Shown one piece after another: positions 24,202 through 33,652 of a stretch of 50,012 nucleotides of DNA; positions within the stretch are counted from its first letter, which is position 1; each line of letters starts with the position of its first letter. The DNA lies in NCBI GenBank assembly GCA_900317635.1, contig ONHN01000011.1:1-50012 (forward strand), in the 5' to 3' direction. A program made the position numbers and the translations under genes. The stretch comes from an uncultured Prevotellaceae bacterium (GTDB lineage: Bacteria > Bacteroidota > Bacteroidia > Bacteroidales > Bacteroidaceae). Under the pieces are notes generated by a model, which ran no database searches, had not been told where the DNA came from, and saw only the letters and a list, made by a program, of their open reading frames with translations.

Positions 24202-27114
24202 TTACTTGCTCGTCAGGAACGTCAATATAGCGTACATGGCATCGGCTTGCAGCGCATCGGAGCTGATGCACTCAAGGGGTATCGACGTCACGAAGGTGGC
24301 GCCGCGCTTGCCTTGCCAAGCTACGGCTGCGGGTTGCCCCATGCCGTTGAGCATGGCGGGGAAAGCCCCTTCGGTTGTAGGTTGCAGGACGTCGGCACTT
24401 TGCAGGGCGTAGTGCGCTTCGCACGGTACGCTGTAGATAGGCATTGTCAGACTAAACCCTTCGGCCTTGGAACCTATGCCGCGCTGCACACCCGCGCTTT
24501 CGCAGTGGAGCACGTTGCGCACGAAGGCCTTTTCTTCGTCACTCCGTTGGTCGGATGCCACGTAGGCACCGCCCACCAGCAAACCGCCGCCCGCAGCCAC
24601 GTACTGCTGCATGCGCTGACGGACAGTTGCGGGGATGGCGCGATAAGGGCGCAGGTTGTAGGGGACGTCGCGGTTAAGGCCCGCCAGGTAGTCCACTACG
24701 GCATAGCGCGTCCAGTCAGTCTGTTCGGCGGCCTCGCGACTCTGCGAGCAGAAGCTGAAACCGCCCGCGCTGGCAATGGCGCGTCCGTGGGCCACGGAAT
24801 AGTCGAACGTATTGCCCGCAATGGCTTTGCCTACTAGTTCGTCGCCACAAAAGCCCAGTGCGCCCTCGCCCTCCTTGCCCGCTTGCTGCGGGTCGAAAGA
24901 GAGTTGGCGACCTGCAAGCGATGTGTTAACCATGTAGGGCACACCAATGTCAGCATCGAGGTCGAAGCCGATGCTGTCGGGCGTGCAGACGTTGGCGGGT
25001 CCGCTCAAGCGGTCGAAGCCATTCACGATGAGCACGCGCCCACGCTCCTGCGGACTGAGATAGGCGGCTAACGTCTCAGAGGGGAAACTCTCGCCGCCCT
25101 CGTTGAGGGCTGTGACGCGGAAGGCGTAGCGCGTGCCGCGCTGCAAGGGCAGGGTTACACTCGTTGAGCCTCGCACCACGCGTCCGTTGTCGAAGCCGCC
25201 GTCGCCCATCGCCGTATAGACTACGTAGGAATGGGCCGTAGCCGAAGGCTCAATGGGGTCGGCTGTTGGTTGCCAGGAAAGGCGCACGCTGTCGCCCCGC
25301 GAGGTGAAAGACGTGGCGAAGGCGTGAGGCGGCAGGGGCTGCACGACGGGGGCGGGCTGTCCGTGCATCGTGGCCGAGAAGCGCAGCAGGGCTTTATAGA
25401 TGCTACGCGCATACGTAAACTTAAACCAGGGGTCGTGGCCCAGCGAGAGGTCGCGGAAGTTTTGGTGCGACATGGTTTCGAGGATGGCCGAGGGAACGTC
25501 GGGCGTGCGGGTTTCGGCATAGTTGCGGTCCCACATCTCGCGCCGTGGCCAGTCGGTGGAAAAGGTTTTCTCTATGTCGCCCACGCAGCTCTCGATGAGC
25601 ATACCAGCCAAATCGGCCGAGGCGCGACGCGAAAGCCCACTGCCGTAGTAGGCGTTGCCTGCACCGTCGTGCGTGGTGCAGATGCCGAGGGTGCCGTAGG
25701 GCGTATTGTCGGCGCGCCAGCCAGCATCGCTATGAACGGCCAGTGAGAGTTCGAAGGGCACGCCCTGCCCCGTACGATGGGGCATAAAGACGCTTCCTCC
25801 GCCTAAGTAGTTGAGAAAGTTGGAACGCACGCGGATGTCGTCGCGATAGTCGTTGTCGCCGTCGGGCTGATTGTAGAGCGAGTCGGGCAGTCCAGCCCAT
25901 TGTGCATAGTAGCGCGCGCCTTCAAGATAGCGCGGCAGTCCCGTCGTGGTGCCATCGGTGCGCACCGTCTGCCCCATGCCGCCGCCAAAGCGCACGGCGT
26001 CGGCGGTGACGATGCCGCGATGGTTGCTTTGCGCTGAAAGCACAACGCGCGCGCTGTCGCTCAGGCCTTCATCGAAGAGGAACGTGCCAAGATAGACCCA
26101 CGTGCCGCCGCCTATCTGCTGGTTGACCACGAACTGCGTGCGTCCGCCAGCGTGATAGACGGTGTAGCGCGCATCGGGCACGCTGTTGGCGCGCGAGGCA
26201 TAGCTGACATAGACGGCATACATGCCTCGGCGCGGTATGCGCGGAGCCCACGAGGCTGCCGCCGCTTGTCCCTTGCGCTGCGAGGCCACCGCGAAGCGCG
26301 CCGTGCCGAGACGGAAGGGTTGTATGCTGTCGGACAAGACACTGCGCGGCTGCGCAAAGCCCGAGGAGTCGGGCAGTGAGGCCCAACGGCTCTCGTCGGT
26401 TTGTGTTTCGGTGTAGAGTCCCCCGCGTTGCGGTGCATCGTTATCTACAACGGCCTCGGCTGTCTGGTAGTCGCGCTCGCGCGGCGAGCATACCACGGCG
26501 CCAGCATTCTCCAACATAGGCAGCAGGAAGGGGTTGACGAACGACTGCGTATAGAGGTCTTCGGTGGTGCAGAAGAGGAAGGGGCGTTGCCATGCCCACT
26601 TCGTTTCGGCCCAATAGCGCCCGTGGCTGGGCCATAGCATCAGGTGGCGCCCTTGCAGACCCGCCGTCGGCGTATAGGGGCGCGACGCACGTTGCACCCA
26701 CGGGTTACCCTTAAACTCCATAGGTCCCCACAGACGCGAGCGGTCGGCGGCATCGCCGCGCAAGGCGTTGGGGATGAAGTCATCGAGCGTCAGGCTGTCG
26801 TTGCCAAAGATCGTAAGGCGATAGGTGTTGTAGGGCTGTGGCAGGCTGCGCGAGAGCGAGGTGTAGATTTCCTCCACGCGCGAAGGCGTGAAGGGTTGTG
26901 CTACGAAGGGGGTGTTGGCATAAATCAGCAGCTCGCGCCGTGCCTCGTCCACTTTTATGCTATCGGCAGCAAAGGCACGCATGGGCTTATAGCCTGCCAG
27001 GCGATAGGCCTTAAACCACGTCTGCACGGCTCCCTCAACGTCGGGTGTTTGCGCCTTGGCTGATGCAGGCGCAAGGACATACAATATTAATATTATAAAG
27101 TATAAGCGTTTCAT
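24202..27114 (-). CDS. Secreted golvesin-domain protein ('xanthan lyase'-type annotation)
   Basis: 970-aa protein with a signal peptide (MKRLYFIILILYVLAPASAKA). The block ASWAPRIPRRGMYAVYVSYA, then TVYHAGGRTQFVVNQQIGGG and TADAVRFGGGMG, around residues 285-380, is the golvesin C-terminal-like domain found in Bacteroidales proteins often labelled xanthan lyase. The segment around residues 440-560 (LAVHSDAGW, GTLGICTTHDGAG, AILETMSHQNFRDLSLGHDP) resembles a zinc-dependent amidase-like core with His and Glu residues; catalysis is unproven. A fibronectin type III module follows (about 595-690), then a GATase-like C-terminal part (LIVNGFDRLSG; AAGGGLLVGGAYVASD). Cell-wall or polysaccharide processing is an inference. 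It overlaps the upstream plsC-like gene by 4 bp. Confidence 0.85.
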   Translation of the reverse strand: MKRLYFIILILYVLAPASAKAQTPDVEGAVQTWFKAYRLAGYKPMRAFAADSIKVDEARRELLIYANTPFVAQPFTPSRVEEIYTSLSRSLPQPYNTYRLTIFGNDSLTLDDFIPNALRGDAADRSRLWGPMEFKGNPWVQRASRPYTPTAGLQGRHLMLWPSHGRYWAETKWAWQRPFLFCTTEDLYTQSFVNPFLLPMLENAGAVVCSPRERDYQTAEAVVDNDAPQRGGLYTETQTDESRWASLPDSSGFAQPRSVLSDSIQPFRLGTARFAVASQRKGQAAAASWAPRIPRRGMYAVYVSYASRANSVPDARYTVYHAGGRTQFVVNQQIGGGTWVYLGTFLFDEGLSDSARVVLSAQSNHRGIVTADAVRFGGGMGQTVRTDGTTTGLPRYLEGARYYAQWAGLPDSLYNQPDGDNDYRDDIRVRSNFLNYLGGGSVFMPHRTGQGVPFELSLAVHSDAGWRADNTPYGTLGICTTHDGAGNAYYGSGLSRRASADLAGMLIESCVGDIEKTFSTDWPRREMWDRNYAETRTPDVPSAILETMSHQNFRDLSLGHDPWFKFTYARSIYKALLRFSATMHGQPAPVVQPLPPHAFATSFTSRGDSVRLSWQPTADPIEPSATAHSYVVYTAMGDGGFDNGRVVRGSTSVTLPLQRGTRYAFRVTALNEGGESFPSETLAAYLSPQERGRVLIVNGFDRLSGPANVCTPDSIGFDLDADIGVPYMVNTSLAGRQLSFDPQQAGKEGEGALGFCGDELVGKAIAGNTFDYSVAHGRAIASAGGFSFCSQSREAAEQTDWTRYAVVDYLAGLNRDVPYNLRPYRAIPATVRQRMQQYVAAGGGLLVGGAYVASDQRSDEEKAFVRNVLHCESAGVQRGIGSKAEGFSLTMPIYSVPCEAHYALQSADVLQPTTEGAFPAMLNGMGQPAAVAWQGKRGATFVTSIPLECISSDALQADAMYAILTFLTSK

Positions 27115-27671
27115 TCCGTAGCAGGGATTTCTTCAAGAGCAAACTTCTCAGGATAGCGCGCATGGAACTGCGCATAATAGTCCATAATCTGACGCATATC
27201 GGCCTCCACATCGCCCGAGGGGATGAGCGTGCGGTGGCATACGACCTTGCGCGCCCCGTAGTCGAGGCCGTAGAGCAGGATAGGCAACTTGGCCTTCAAG
27301 GCAATGAAATAGAAGCCACGCTTCCACGTCGTCACGCGCGAGCGCGTCCCCTCTGGTGTGACGGCCAGGTGAAACTCGGACGCTTCGGCGGCGCGCGCGG
27401 CCAGCTGGTCGGTCAGCGACGTGTGGCGACTGCGCACCACGGGCACACCACCTATGCGCCGCAGCAAAACGCCTAATGGCCAGAAAAACCATTCGCGCTT
27501 CATCAAGAAATTAGCCGTCGAGCCAATGGAGCGTATGTAGAGCTCGCCCATGATGAAGTCCCAGTTGCTGGTGTGCGGTGCCACGCAAATGATGCACTTA
27601 TCAGGCAGTGGCTCGGTGGTATCGATTTGCCAATGCAGCAAACCGTGGAAGATACGTTGGTAGAGGTTCAT
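27111..27671 (-). CDS. 1-acyl-sn-glycerol-3-phosphate acyltransferase-like protein (PlsC superfamily)
   Basis: 186-aa membrane-associated acyltransferase. The HX4D catalytic motif is HTSNWD (near residue 32), and the second block TPEGTRSR (near 110) matches the PlsC acyl-acceptor motif EGTR. Its length is at the short end of the superfamily. It would acylate lysophosphatidate or a related lipid acceptor. Its stop overlaps the start of the golvesin-domain gene by 4 bp (ATGA type), so the two are translationally coupled. A TATATTTG box at 27700-27707 gives a leader of about 20 nt. Confidence 0.85.
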   Translation of the reverse strand: MNLYQRIFHGLLHWQIDTTEPLPDKCIICVAPHTSNWDFIMGELYIRSIGSTANFLMKREWFFWPLGVLLRRIGGVPVVRSRHTSLTDQLAARAAEASEFHLAVTPEGTRSRVTTWKRGFYFIALKAKLPILLYGLDYGARKVVCHRTLIPSGDVEADMRQIMDYYAQFHARYPEKFALEEIPATE

Positions 27672-27699
27672 AAACTAACGTGTTGTTTACAATGCCCTG

Positions 27700-27707
27700 C
27701 AAATATA
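27700..27707 (-). promoter_or_regulatory. Putative -7 box for the plsC-like operon
   Basis: TATATTTG on the minus strand, about 29 bp before the ATG at 27671. It is divergent from the ABC permease promoter. Confidence 0.45.
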
Positions 27708-27839
27708 ATCATTTAAGCGCGTAATGTAGCTATGCAGGCGAAGTTTATTTGTTCGCGCCCATAGGACGAAACTTTCCTTTGCAAACAAAAAAGCGTAAAC
27801 AACTAAGCCCCATTGTGCCTCTTTACGGTTAGAAATGTG

Positions 27840-27847
27840 TATCTTTG
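27840..27847 (+). promoter_or_regulatory. Putative -7 box for the ABC permease operon
   Basis: TATCTTTG on the plus strand, with TTG at 27813-27815 as a possible -33 element. It overlaps upstream in-frame codons (TTG at 27845), so translation must begin downstream, at ATG 27869. Confidence 0.5.
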
Positions 27848-27868
27848 CTTCGCGAAATTGACCACACA

Positions 27869-29113
27869 ATGCCACGATATAGATTTCAACAAACCACAAA
27901 GGACTGGTTCGCCATTTTCATCGACGAGCTGCAAACGATATTCCGCGACCAAGGCATACTCATCTTCTTCATCATCGTGCCGCTGGGCTATCCGTTGCTT
28001 TACACCTATATCTATAACAACGAAACGCTCCACGAGGTGCCTGCCGTGGTAGTGGACGAAAACCGCACGCAGGAAAGTCGCAACTTCGTGCGAAAGGTGG
28101 ATGCAACGGCCGACGTGCATATCGTCAGTCACTGTGCCAACATGCAGGAAGCACAGCAAATGGTGAAACAGCGCGAGGCCTACGGCATCATTTACATCCC
28201 GCGCTCCTTCACGTCGGACTTAGCGCGCATGAAGCAGACCAGCGTCAGGCTCTACACCGACATGAGCGGCCTGCTCTACTACAAGGCTCTACTGCTAAGC
28301 TGCACGAACGTCTCGCTCGAAATGAACGCCAAGCTGAAAGTGATGCGCAGCCCAGGCACAACCGACGAAGTGGATGCCGTCACGCAACACCCCATTGTCT
28401 ATCAGCAAGTAGACATCTTCAACCCGCAAACGGGCTTTGCGTCGTTCCTCATTCCTGCCGTGCTCATCCTGCTGCTGCAGCAAACGCTTGTCCTGGGCGT
28501 GGGCCTCTCGGCGGGTACGGCGCGCGAGCAAAACACGTTCGGCGAACTTGTCCCCTTTACGCGCCACTATAGCGGCATCGTGCGCATCGTCTTGGGTAAG
28601 GGGTTGGTCTACTTCCTCGTTTATCTTTGGAACGCTTTCTACTGCCTCTTCCTCGTACCGAAATTCTTCTCGCTCCCGCAGATAGGGGCTCCGTGGGACA
28701 TTTGGCTCATTGCCCTACCCTTCCTCGTGGCCTGCACCGCCTTCGCCATGACGTGCTCCGTCTTGATACGTCAGCGCGAAACGGTCTTTATGATCATCGT
28801 CTTCTGTTCCGTGCCACTCCTCTTCCTATCGGGCGTCAGTTGGCCCAGCTGGGCAATCCCCAACTTCTGGAAGGTCGTTTCGTGGGCCTTCCCTTCTACC
28901 TTTGGCATCAACGCCTTCGTGAAGGTGAACACGATGGGGGCGCGGGCCATTGACGTGAGCCACGAAATCATCTGTCTGTGGATACAGGCGGCCTTCTATT
29001 TCGGCACGTCGCTGCTCGTCTATCGCAACAACATCGTGGCCTCGCGCCGCCGCTACGACGAGCGACGCAAGGAAATCATCGCGCGCCGAAATAAAGCAAC
29101 ACAAAACAACTAA
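27869..29113 (+). CDS. ABC-2 type transporter permease
   Basis: 414-aa membrane protein of the ABC-2/YhhJ type. One N-terminal helix (ILIFFIIVPLGYPLLYTYIY) is followed by a large extracytoplasmic domain (about residues 45-180) and then a block of five helices, including FLIPAVLILLLQQTLVLGVG and the family-typical GVSWPSWAIP near 330. The start at 27869 (MPRYRFQ) was chosen because the promoter overlaps any earlier start. No ATPase or HlyD-like partner gene is adjacent; the next gene is a TonB-dependent receptor 14 bp downstream, so the operon could serve envelope transport. Substrate unknown. Confidence 0.88.
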   Translation: MPRYRFQQTTKDWFAIFIDELQTIFRDQGILIFFIIVPLGYPLLYTYIYNNETLHEVPAVVVDENRTQESRNFVRKVDATADVHIVSHCANMQEAQQMVKQREAYGIIYIPRSFTSDLARMKQTSVRLYTDMSGLLYYKALLLSCTNVSLEMNAKLKVMRSPGTTDEVDAVTQHPIVYQQVDIFNPQTGFASFLIPAVLILLLQQTLVLGVGLSAGTAREQNTFGELVPFTRHYSGIVRIVLGKGLVYFLVYLWNAFYCLFLVPKFFSLPQIGAPWDIWLIALPFLVACTAFAMTCSVLIRQRETVFMIIVFCSVPLLFLSGVSWPSWAIPNFWKVVSWAFPSTFGINAFVKVNTMGARAIDVSHEIICLWIQAAFYFGTSLLVYRNNIVASRRRYDERRKEIIARRNKATQNN

Positions 29114-29127
29114 ACGCCACTTACGCT

Positions 29128-31005
29128 ATGCACCAGCATCGCCACTCCTTGCTCCTGCTCTTCTCCCTGCTACCCCTGCTCTGCGCAGCACAAACCGACA
29201 CCGTCAATGTTTCCGAAGCCGTCGTGACGGGCACACGCAGTGCCGACGGCGAACGCGACTTGCCGCAGAGCATCAGCGTCTTGTCCCACCACGACCTCAA
29301 CCAGGACTTCCGTCCCTCGCTGCTACCCACGCTGAGCGAGCGGGTGCCCTCCATGTTCGTCACCTCGCGCAGCATGATAGGCTACGGCGTCAGTACGGGG
29401 GCGGCGGGCACGATGAAGGTGCGCGGCATCGGGGGCGGCGGTTCCCTGCTGGTCCTCATCGACGGCGAACCGCAATACGCCGCACTGATGGGTCACCCCC
29501 TTCCCGATGCCTACCAAACGCTCCTGGCCGAACGCGTAGAGGTACTGCGCGGACCAGCCTCAACGCTCTACGGCGGCGGGGCCATGGGTGGCGTGGTCAA
29601 CATCGTCACGCCCAACGCACAGTCCGACGGCGTGCACCATACCATACGCCTGCAGGGCGGGTCCTACGGCACTGCCGAAGCGGGCGTGACAAACACGGCG
29701 CGCAAGGGGAAGTTCTCCTCAACCGTTGCCTACGACTATGCCCGCACCGACGGCCACCGCGCCAACATGGGGTTCCAGCAACATAGTGCCTTCGTTAAGT
29801 TGGGCTACGACATTACAACGCATTGGAAAGCGACAGCCGATGCCAACTTCACCTACTTCAAGTCGTCGAACCCTGGCCCCGTCACGGCACCGCTCAACGA
29901 TAACGATCAGGAAATCACGCGCGGCTTCGCGGCCCTCGCGCTCACGCATCGCCATGAGCGCTTCAGCGGCGGACTGCGCCTCTACACCGACTTCGGTCAC
30001 CACCACATCAACGACGGCTACGCCGCTTCGGGCGGCACACCGCGCACCGTGCGCTACATCCACAACGACCTCGTGCTGGGCCTCAGCCTCTACGAGACGA
30101 TGCACCTCTTCACGGGCAATCGCCTCACCCTCGGACTCGACTATCAGCACTATGGCGGCAATGCCTACAACCGAAACGTGGCCACCCACGAACATATCAA
30201 GCTCAACGCCACCAGCGGCGAGGACTTCTCTGAAAACGAAGTAGCGGCCTATGCCGACCTCGCACAGCGCATAGCACCCTGGCTGACACTCACCGCAGGT
30301 CTCCGCGCCGACCACCATTCGCAAACGGGCACCGAACTCGTTCCGCAAGGCGGACTGACGTTCCACTTGCTGCAACAAGCCGAAGTGCGACTGCTCATCA
30401 GCAAAGGGTTCCGAAACCCCACGCTACGCGAAATGTATATGTTCCCACCCCAGAACGACGCGCTCCGCCCCGAACGCCTCGTGAACTACGAAATCTCCTA
30501 TCGACAGCCCTTCCTCAACGACAAGTTGCACGTAGGCTTCACGGCTTTCTATCTGAAAGCGAAGAACCTGATACAAACGAATATGGTCGATGGCAAGCCC
30601 CGCAACGTCAACACGGGCGCACTCGAAAACAGTGGCGTGGAGTTTGAGGCCGACTACAAGCCGTGCCGCACCTTGCGCTTCAGCACGAACTACAGCTATC
30701 TCTGGATGTCGCGCGTGCAAGAGGCAGCACCCGAACATAAGTTCTACTTCGGGGCAGAATACAGCTACCGCCGCTTCGCCGTCAACGCTGGCCTGCAATA
30801 CATCGGCAAACTACACACCTCTACCGATGCCGCCGCCCCTACCGAGAGTTTCTGGCTCCTCAACGCCACTGCCTCCTATCAGCTGCTGAAACAGCTTAAG
30901 CTCTTCGTCAAAGGCGACAACCTCCTGGCCCAACGCTACGAAACGCTGAAAGGCTTCCCCATGCCGCGCGCTACCGTCATGGCTGGCGTGCAAATAGACT
31001 TCTAA
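29128..31005 (+). CDS. TonB-dependent outer-membrane receptor
   Basis: 625-aa receptor with a signal peptide ending LLCAAQ. The TonB-box region is near residues 25-35 (DTVNVSEAVVTGTR). The plug spans about 40-155 (VEVLRGPASTLYGGGAMGGV is the classic plug end), followed by a 22-strand-type barrel closing in a terminal Phe (GVQIDF). There is no N-terminal carboxypeptidase-like domain, so it resembles classical siderophore, metal or cobalamin receptors, not SusC. Ligand unknown; several His-rich extracellular stretches (FGHHHIND, ATHEHIK) hint at a metal or metal chelate, as inference only. It is only 14 bp after the ABC permease gene and 14 bp before the phosphatase gene, so one operon is likely. 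Confidence 0.92.
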   Translation: MHQHRHSLLLLFSLLPLLCAAQTDTVNVSEAVVTGTRSADGERDLPQSISVLSHHDLNQDFRPSLLPTLSERVPSMFVTSRSMIGYGVSTGAAGTMKVRGIGGGGSLLVLIDGEPQYAALMGHPLPDAYQTLLAERVEVLRGPASTLYGGGAMGGVVNIVTPNAQSDGVHHTIRLQGGSYGTAEAGVTNTARKGKFSSTVAYDYARTDGHRANMGFQQHSAFVKLGYDITTHWKATADANFTYFKSSNPGPVTAPLNDNDQEITRGFAALALTHRHERFSGGLRLYTDFGHHHINDGYAASGGTPRTVRYIHNDLVLGLSLYETMHLFTGNRLTLGLDYQHYGGNAYNRNVATHEHIKLNATSGEDFSENEVAAYADLAQRIAPWLTLTAGLRADHHSQTGTELVPQGGLTFHLLQQAEVRLLISKGFRNPTLREMYMFPPQNDALRPERLVNYEISYRQPFLNDKLHVGFTAFYLKAKNLIQTNMVDGKPRNVNTGALENSGVEFEADYKPCRTLRFSTNYSYLWMSRVQEAAPEHKFYFGAEYSYRRFAVNAGLQYIGKLHTSTDAAAPTESFWLLNATASYQLLKQLKLFVKGDNLLAQRYETLKGFPMPRATVMAGVQIDF

Positions 31006-31019
31006 ATTATCGCACACCA

Positions 31020-31484
31020 ATGCCCCGCCTGCTCTTTGTCTGCCTTGGAAACATTTGCCGCTCGTCGGCTGCAGAAGAAATCATGCGCGTTCGCGCCGCC
31101 GCCGCTGGCCTTGAGGTCGGATGCGACTCGGCAGGCCTCATCGACTATCATGAAGGCGAACTCTCCGACCCGCGCATGCGCCGCTGTGCCGCGTCGCGTG
31201 GCTATCGGCTGACACATCGCTCCCGCCCCTTCCGCCGCTCCGACTTCGATGCGTTCGACTGCATCATCGCTATGGACGACAGCATTGAGCGCAGCCTGCT
31301 GAGCCAAGCGCGCACGGCAAAAGATGAAGAAAAAATAATGCACGTGCGCGAACTCCTCCCACACAGTCGCGCCGCCCTCGTCCCCGACCCTTACTACGGC
31401 GATGCCGCCGCCTTCGAATATGCCGTTGACCTCATCGAAGAAGCTTGCGACGAACTCATCGCAAGAATAAAGGAAAAAGGATAA
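31020..31484 (+). CDS. Low-molecular-weight protein-tyrosine phosphatase
   Basis: 154-aa LMW-PTP, the normal family length. The P-loop CX5R is VCLGNICRSSAAE at residues 7-19 (nucleophile Cys8, Arg14), and the general-acid loop is VPDPYYGD near residue 121-128. It would dephosphorylate phosphotyrosine proteins in the cytosol. It ends the short operon with the receptor and permease genes (14-bp gap). Confidence 0.93.
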   Translation: MPRLLFVCLGNICRSSAAEEIMRVRAAAAGLEVGCDSAGLIDYHEGELSDPRMRRCAASRGYRLTHRSRPFRRSDFDAFDCIIAMDDSIERSLLSQARTAKDEEKIMHVRELLPHSRAALVPDPYYGDAAAFEYAVDLIEEACDELIARIKEKG

Positions 31485-31571
31485 TACCATAGGACCGCAA
31501 GCGCCTCGCCCACGGAAAATAGTAGGGCAGCCTGCCACAAGAAGTAAATATAAGAAGAACGTTCCTCCCCC

Positions 31572-32354
31572 TCAAATCCCAAACAGCCGCCGCGCATTCT
31601 CCGTAGTCACACGCCCGACCTCCTCGGGCGTGGTTTCATATACCTCGGCCAACCGCGCTATGACGTAGGGGACGTAGGCTGGCTCGTTGCGCTGTCCGCG
31701 ATAGGGCACTGGCGTAAGGTAGGGTGCATCGGTTTCAACTACCAACCGCTCCAGCGGCACCCCTGCCGCCAACGTGGCGGGCAACTTGCAGTTCTTAAAC
31801 GTCAGCACGCCGCCAATGCCGAGGTAGAAACCTTCAAATCTCAGCAACTCCCGCGCTTCTTCAGCCGAACCACTAAAACAGTGGAACACGCCGCCACGCC
31901 GCAACTCCTTCGCCGCTGGGCGTAAGGTGTCGCACAGCAGCCGATGCGCTTTCCGACTATGAATAACGAGCGGAAGGTCGTAGCGCACGGCCCACCCTAT
32001 CTGCCTGCGAAAAACCTCCACTTGCTCATCGCGCCGCGAAGCGTCCCAATATAGGTCAATGCCCACTTCGCCCACTGCCACGAAAGGCGCAGCCTGCGTC
32101 TCAAGCAACTGCTCCATCGCCGTCAGCTCGGCCTCAGGTTCGGCAGGGATGTCCTCGGGATGAAGCCCTATCATCGGGTAGCAATAGCCCGCATAATCCT
32201 GGCATAGTGCCATGATCTTTTGCGTGCTCTGCCAGTCGGTGGCCGGCAACAACAAAGCTTCGGCACCTGCTTCGCGCGCACGCGCTATTACCTCGGCGCG
32301 GTCTGCGTCGAACTCTTCTCCGTAAATATGGGTGTGGGTGTCGATGTAGGTCAT
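31572..32354 (-). CDS. TatD-family metal-dependent hydrolase (putative DNase)
   Basis: 260-aa TIM-barrel hydrolase. The metal ligands are recognisable: HTHIYG at the N-terminus, GEVGIDLYWD (Glu), LPLVIHSRKA (His), GVFHCFSGS (His) and VVETDAPYLTP (Asp). YIDTHTHIYGEEFDADR and the closing VTTENARRLFGI match the family. The likely role is 3'-5' exonuclease/DNase activity. It faces the phosphatase gene convergently with 87 bp between stops. Confidence 0.93.
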   Translation of the reverse strand: MTYIDTHTHIYGEEFDADRAEVIARAREAGAEALLLPATDWQSTQKIMALCQDYAGYCYPMIGLHPEDIPAEPEAELTAMEQLLETQAAPFVAVGEVGIDLYWDASRRDEQVEVFRRQIGWAVRYDLPLVIHSRKAHRLLCDTLRPAAKELRRGGVFHCFSGSAEEARELLRFEGFYLGIGGVLTFKNCKLPATLAAGVPLERLVVETDAPYLTPVPYRGQRNEPAYVPYVIARLAEVYETTPEEVGRVTTENARRLFGI

Positions 32355-32598
32355 AATGTAATAGCTGCCCCTCTCTCCCCCTCCCCCCTAAGGGGCAAGG
32401 AGGGAGTAGATACTAATAATGTGAATCATAAACGGAAGCCTGCGTGATTGAGTATGGCGCGTTGCCAACGCGCGCCCCCCCTCACGCGCACGCCCCCGGG
32501 CCCCTCAGTAGTATAAAAAACCTCCCTCTCCCCTGGAGAGGGTTGGGGAGAGGCTTCTCGCCTTGGAGAGGGCTGGGGCGGTTGCTACTCCCTGCCTC

Positions 32599-33561
32599 TT
32601 ACTTTTCCCTTCTTAGCATCTTCTCAGCCAATGCGCGGAGGGGTTGCTTGCGCTCAACGCTGACGGGCAGGCTGTCGAGCAGGTGCAGGGCCTCGTCGGT
32701 GTAGGCGGCAATGCGTTGGCGCGCAAGGTCGCTCACGCCCAGCTCGTCATACACTTTCAGCACGCCCGCAATGCGCTCTTCGCCTTGCTTCGCGGGCAAA
32801 GAGAGCAGGCGTAGCAGCTCGCCGTACTGCGCACGGTTGGCGCGACGAAAGGCACTAATGAGCAGGTAGGTCTTCTTGCCGCAAAGGATGTCGCCGCCTA
32901 TGCGCTTACCAAAAACGGCGGGGTCGCCGTAGCAGTCGAGCCAGTCGTCTTGCAACTGAAACGCCAGTCCCAAGGCCTCGCCAAAACGGTAGAGCGTGCG
33001 ACGGTCCTCTGCCGAAGCGCCAGCGCACAGAGCACCTGCCTCCAGCGAACAAGCCAACAGCACGGAGGTCTTCAAGCGTATCATTTCTATGTACTCTTCT
33101 TCGCTCACGTCGGTGCGCTGCTCGAAGTTCATGTCCATTTGCTGACCCTCGCATATCTCCTGCATCGTGCGCGTCAGCAGGTCGAGCCATGCGCCCTGGT
33201 CGCTGCACTTCTGCCGCAGGGCGTGCCGCATGGACATAATCAGCATCGTGTCGCCCGAGAGAATGGCGGTGTTGGCATCCCACTTGCGGTGCACCGTGGG
33301 CTGACCGCGACGCACAGCGGCATGGTCCATTAGGTCGTCGTGCAACAGCGTGTGGTTGTGGTAGGTCTCAATCGCCAAAGCCGCAGGCAAGGCGGTCTCA
33401 ACGTCGTCTTTATAAAGCTGATAGGCCAACAGCGTCAGCGTGGGCCGTATGCGCTTACCACCCAGCGCAAGCGTATAACTGATGGGTTCATACAAGCCCT
33501 CTGGCTTCTCAGGATACGCCACGGCGCGTAGCGCACCCTCAATTGTTTCAAGAATATTCAT
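32599..33561 (-). CDS. Trans-polyprenyl diphosphate synthase
   Basis: 320-aa prenyltransferase that condenses isopentenyl diphosphate with an allylic diphosphate. The first aspartate-rich motif is LLHDDLMDHAAVRRG (DDxxD), the second QLQDDWLDCYGD. GGKRIRP near the start is the usual IPP-binding block. The residues before DDLMD (NHTLLH) are small or polar, so product length cannot be read with certainty; geranylgeranyl, farnesyl or longer is possible. The start at 33561 (MNILETIEGAL) was chosen over one 27 bp upstream that adds MSLVTITTP. The isoprenoid link to the nearby ispH is probably a coincidence of position. Confidence 0.9.
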   Translation of the reverse strand: MNILETIEGALRAVAYPEKPEGLYEPISYTLALGGKRIRPTLTLLAYQLYKDDVETALPAALAIETYHNHTLLHDDLMDHAAVRRGQPTVHRKWDANTAILSGDTMLIMSMRHALRQKCSDQGAWLDLLTRTMQEICEGQQMDMNFEQRTDVSEEEYIEMIRLKTSVLLACSLEAGALCAGASAEDRRTLYRFGEALGLAFQLQDDWLDCYGDPAVFGKRIGGDILCGKKTYLLISAFRRANRAQYGELLRLLSLPAKQGEERIAGVLKVYDELGVSDLARQRIAAYTDEALHLLDSLPVSVERKQPLRALAEKMLRREK

Positions 33562-33652
33562 AGGTGTTGTGATAGTGACAAGTGACAAGTGACGAGTGCG
33601 CCGCCGCGTCGTTCAGTATGTTGCGTTGTCAACGCAACATTCATGCAGCCCC

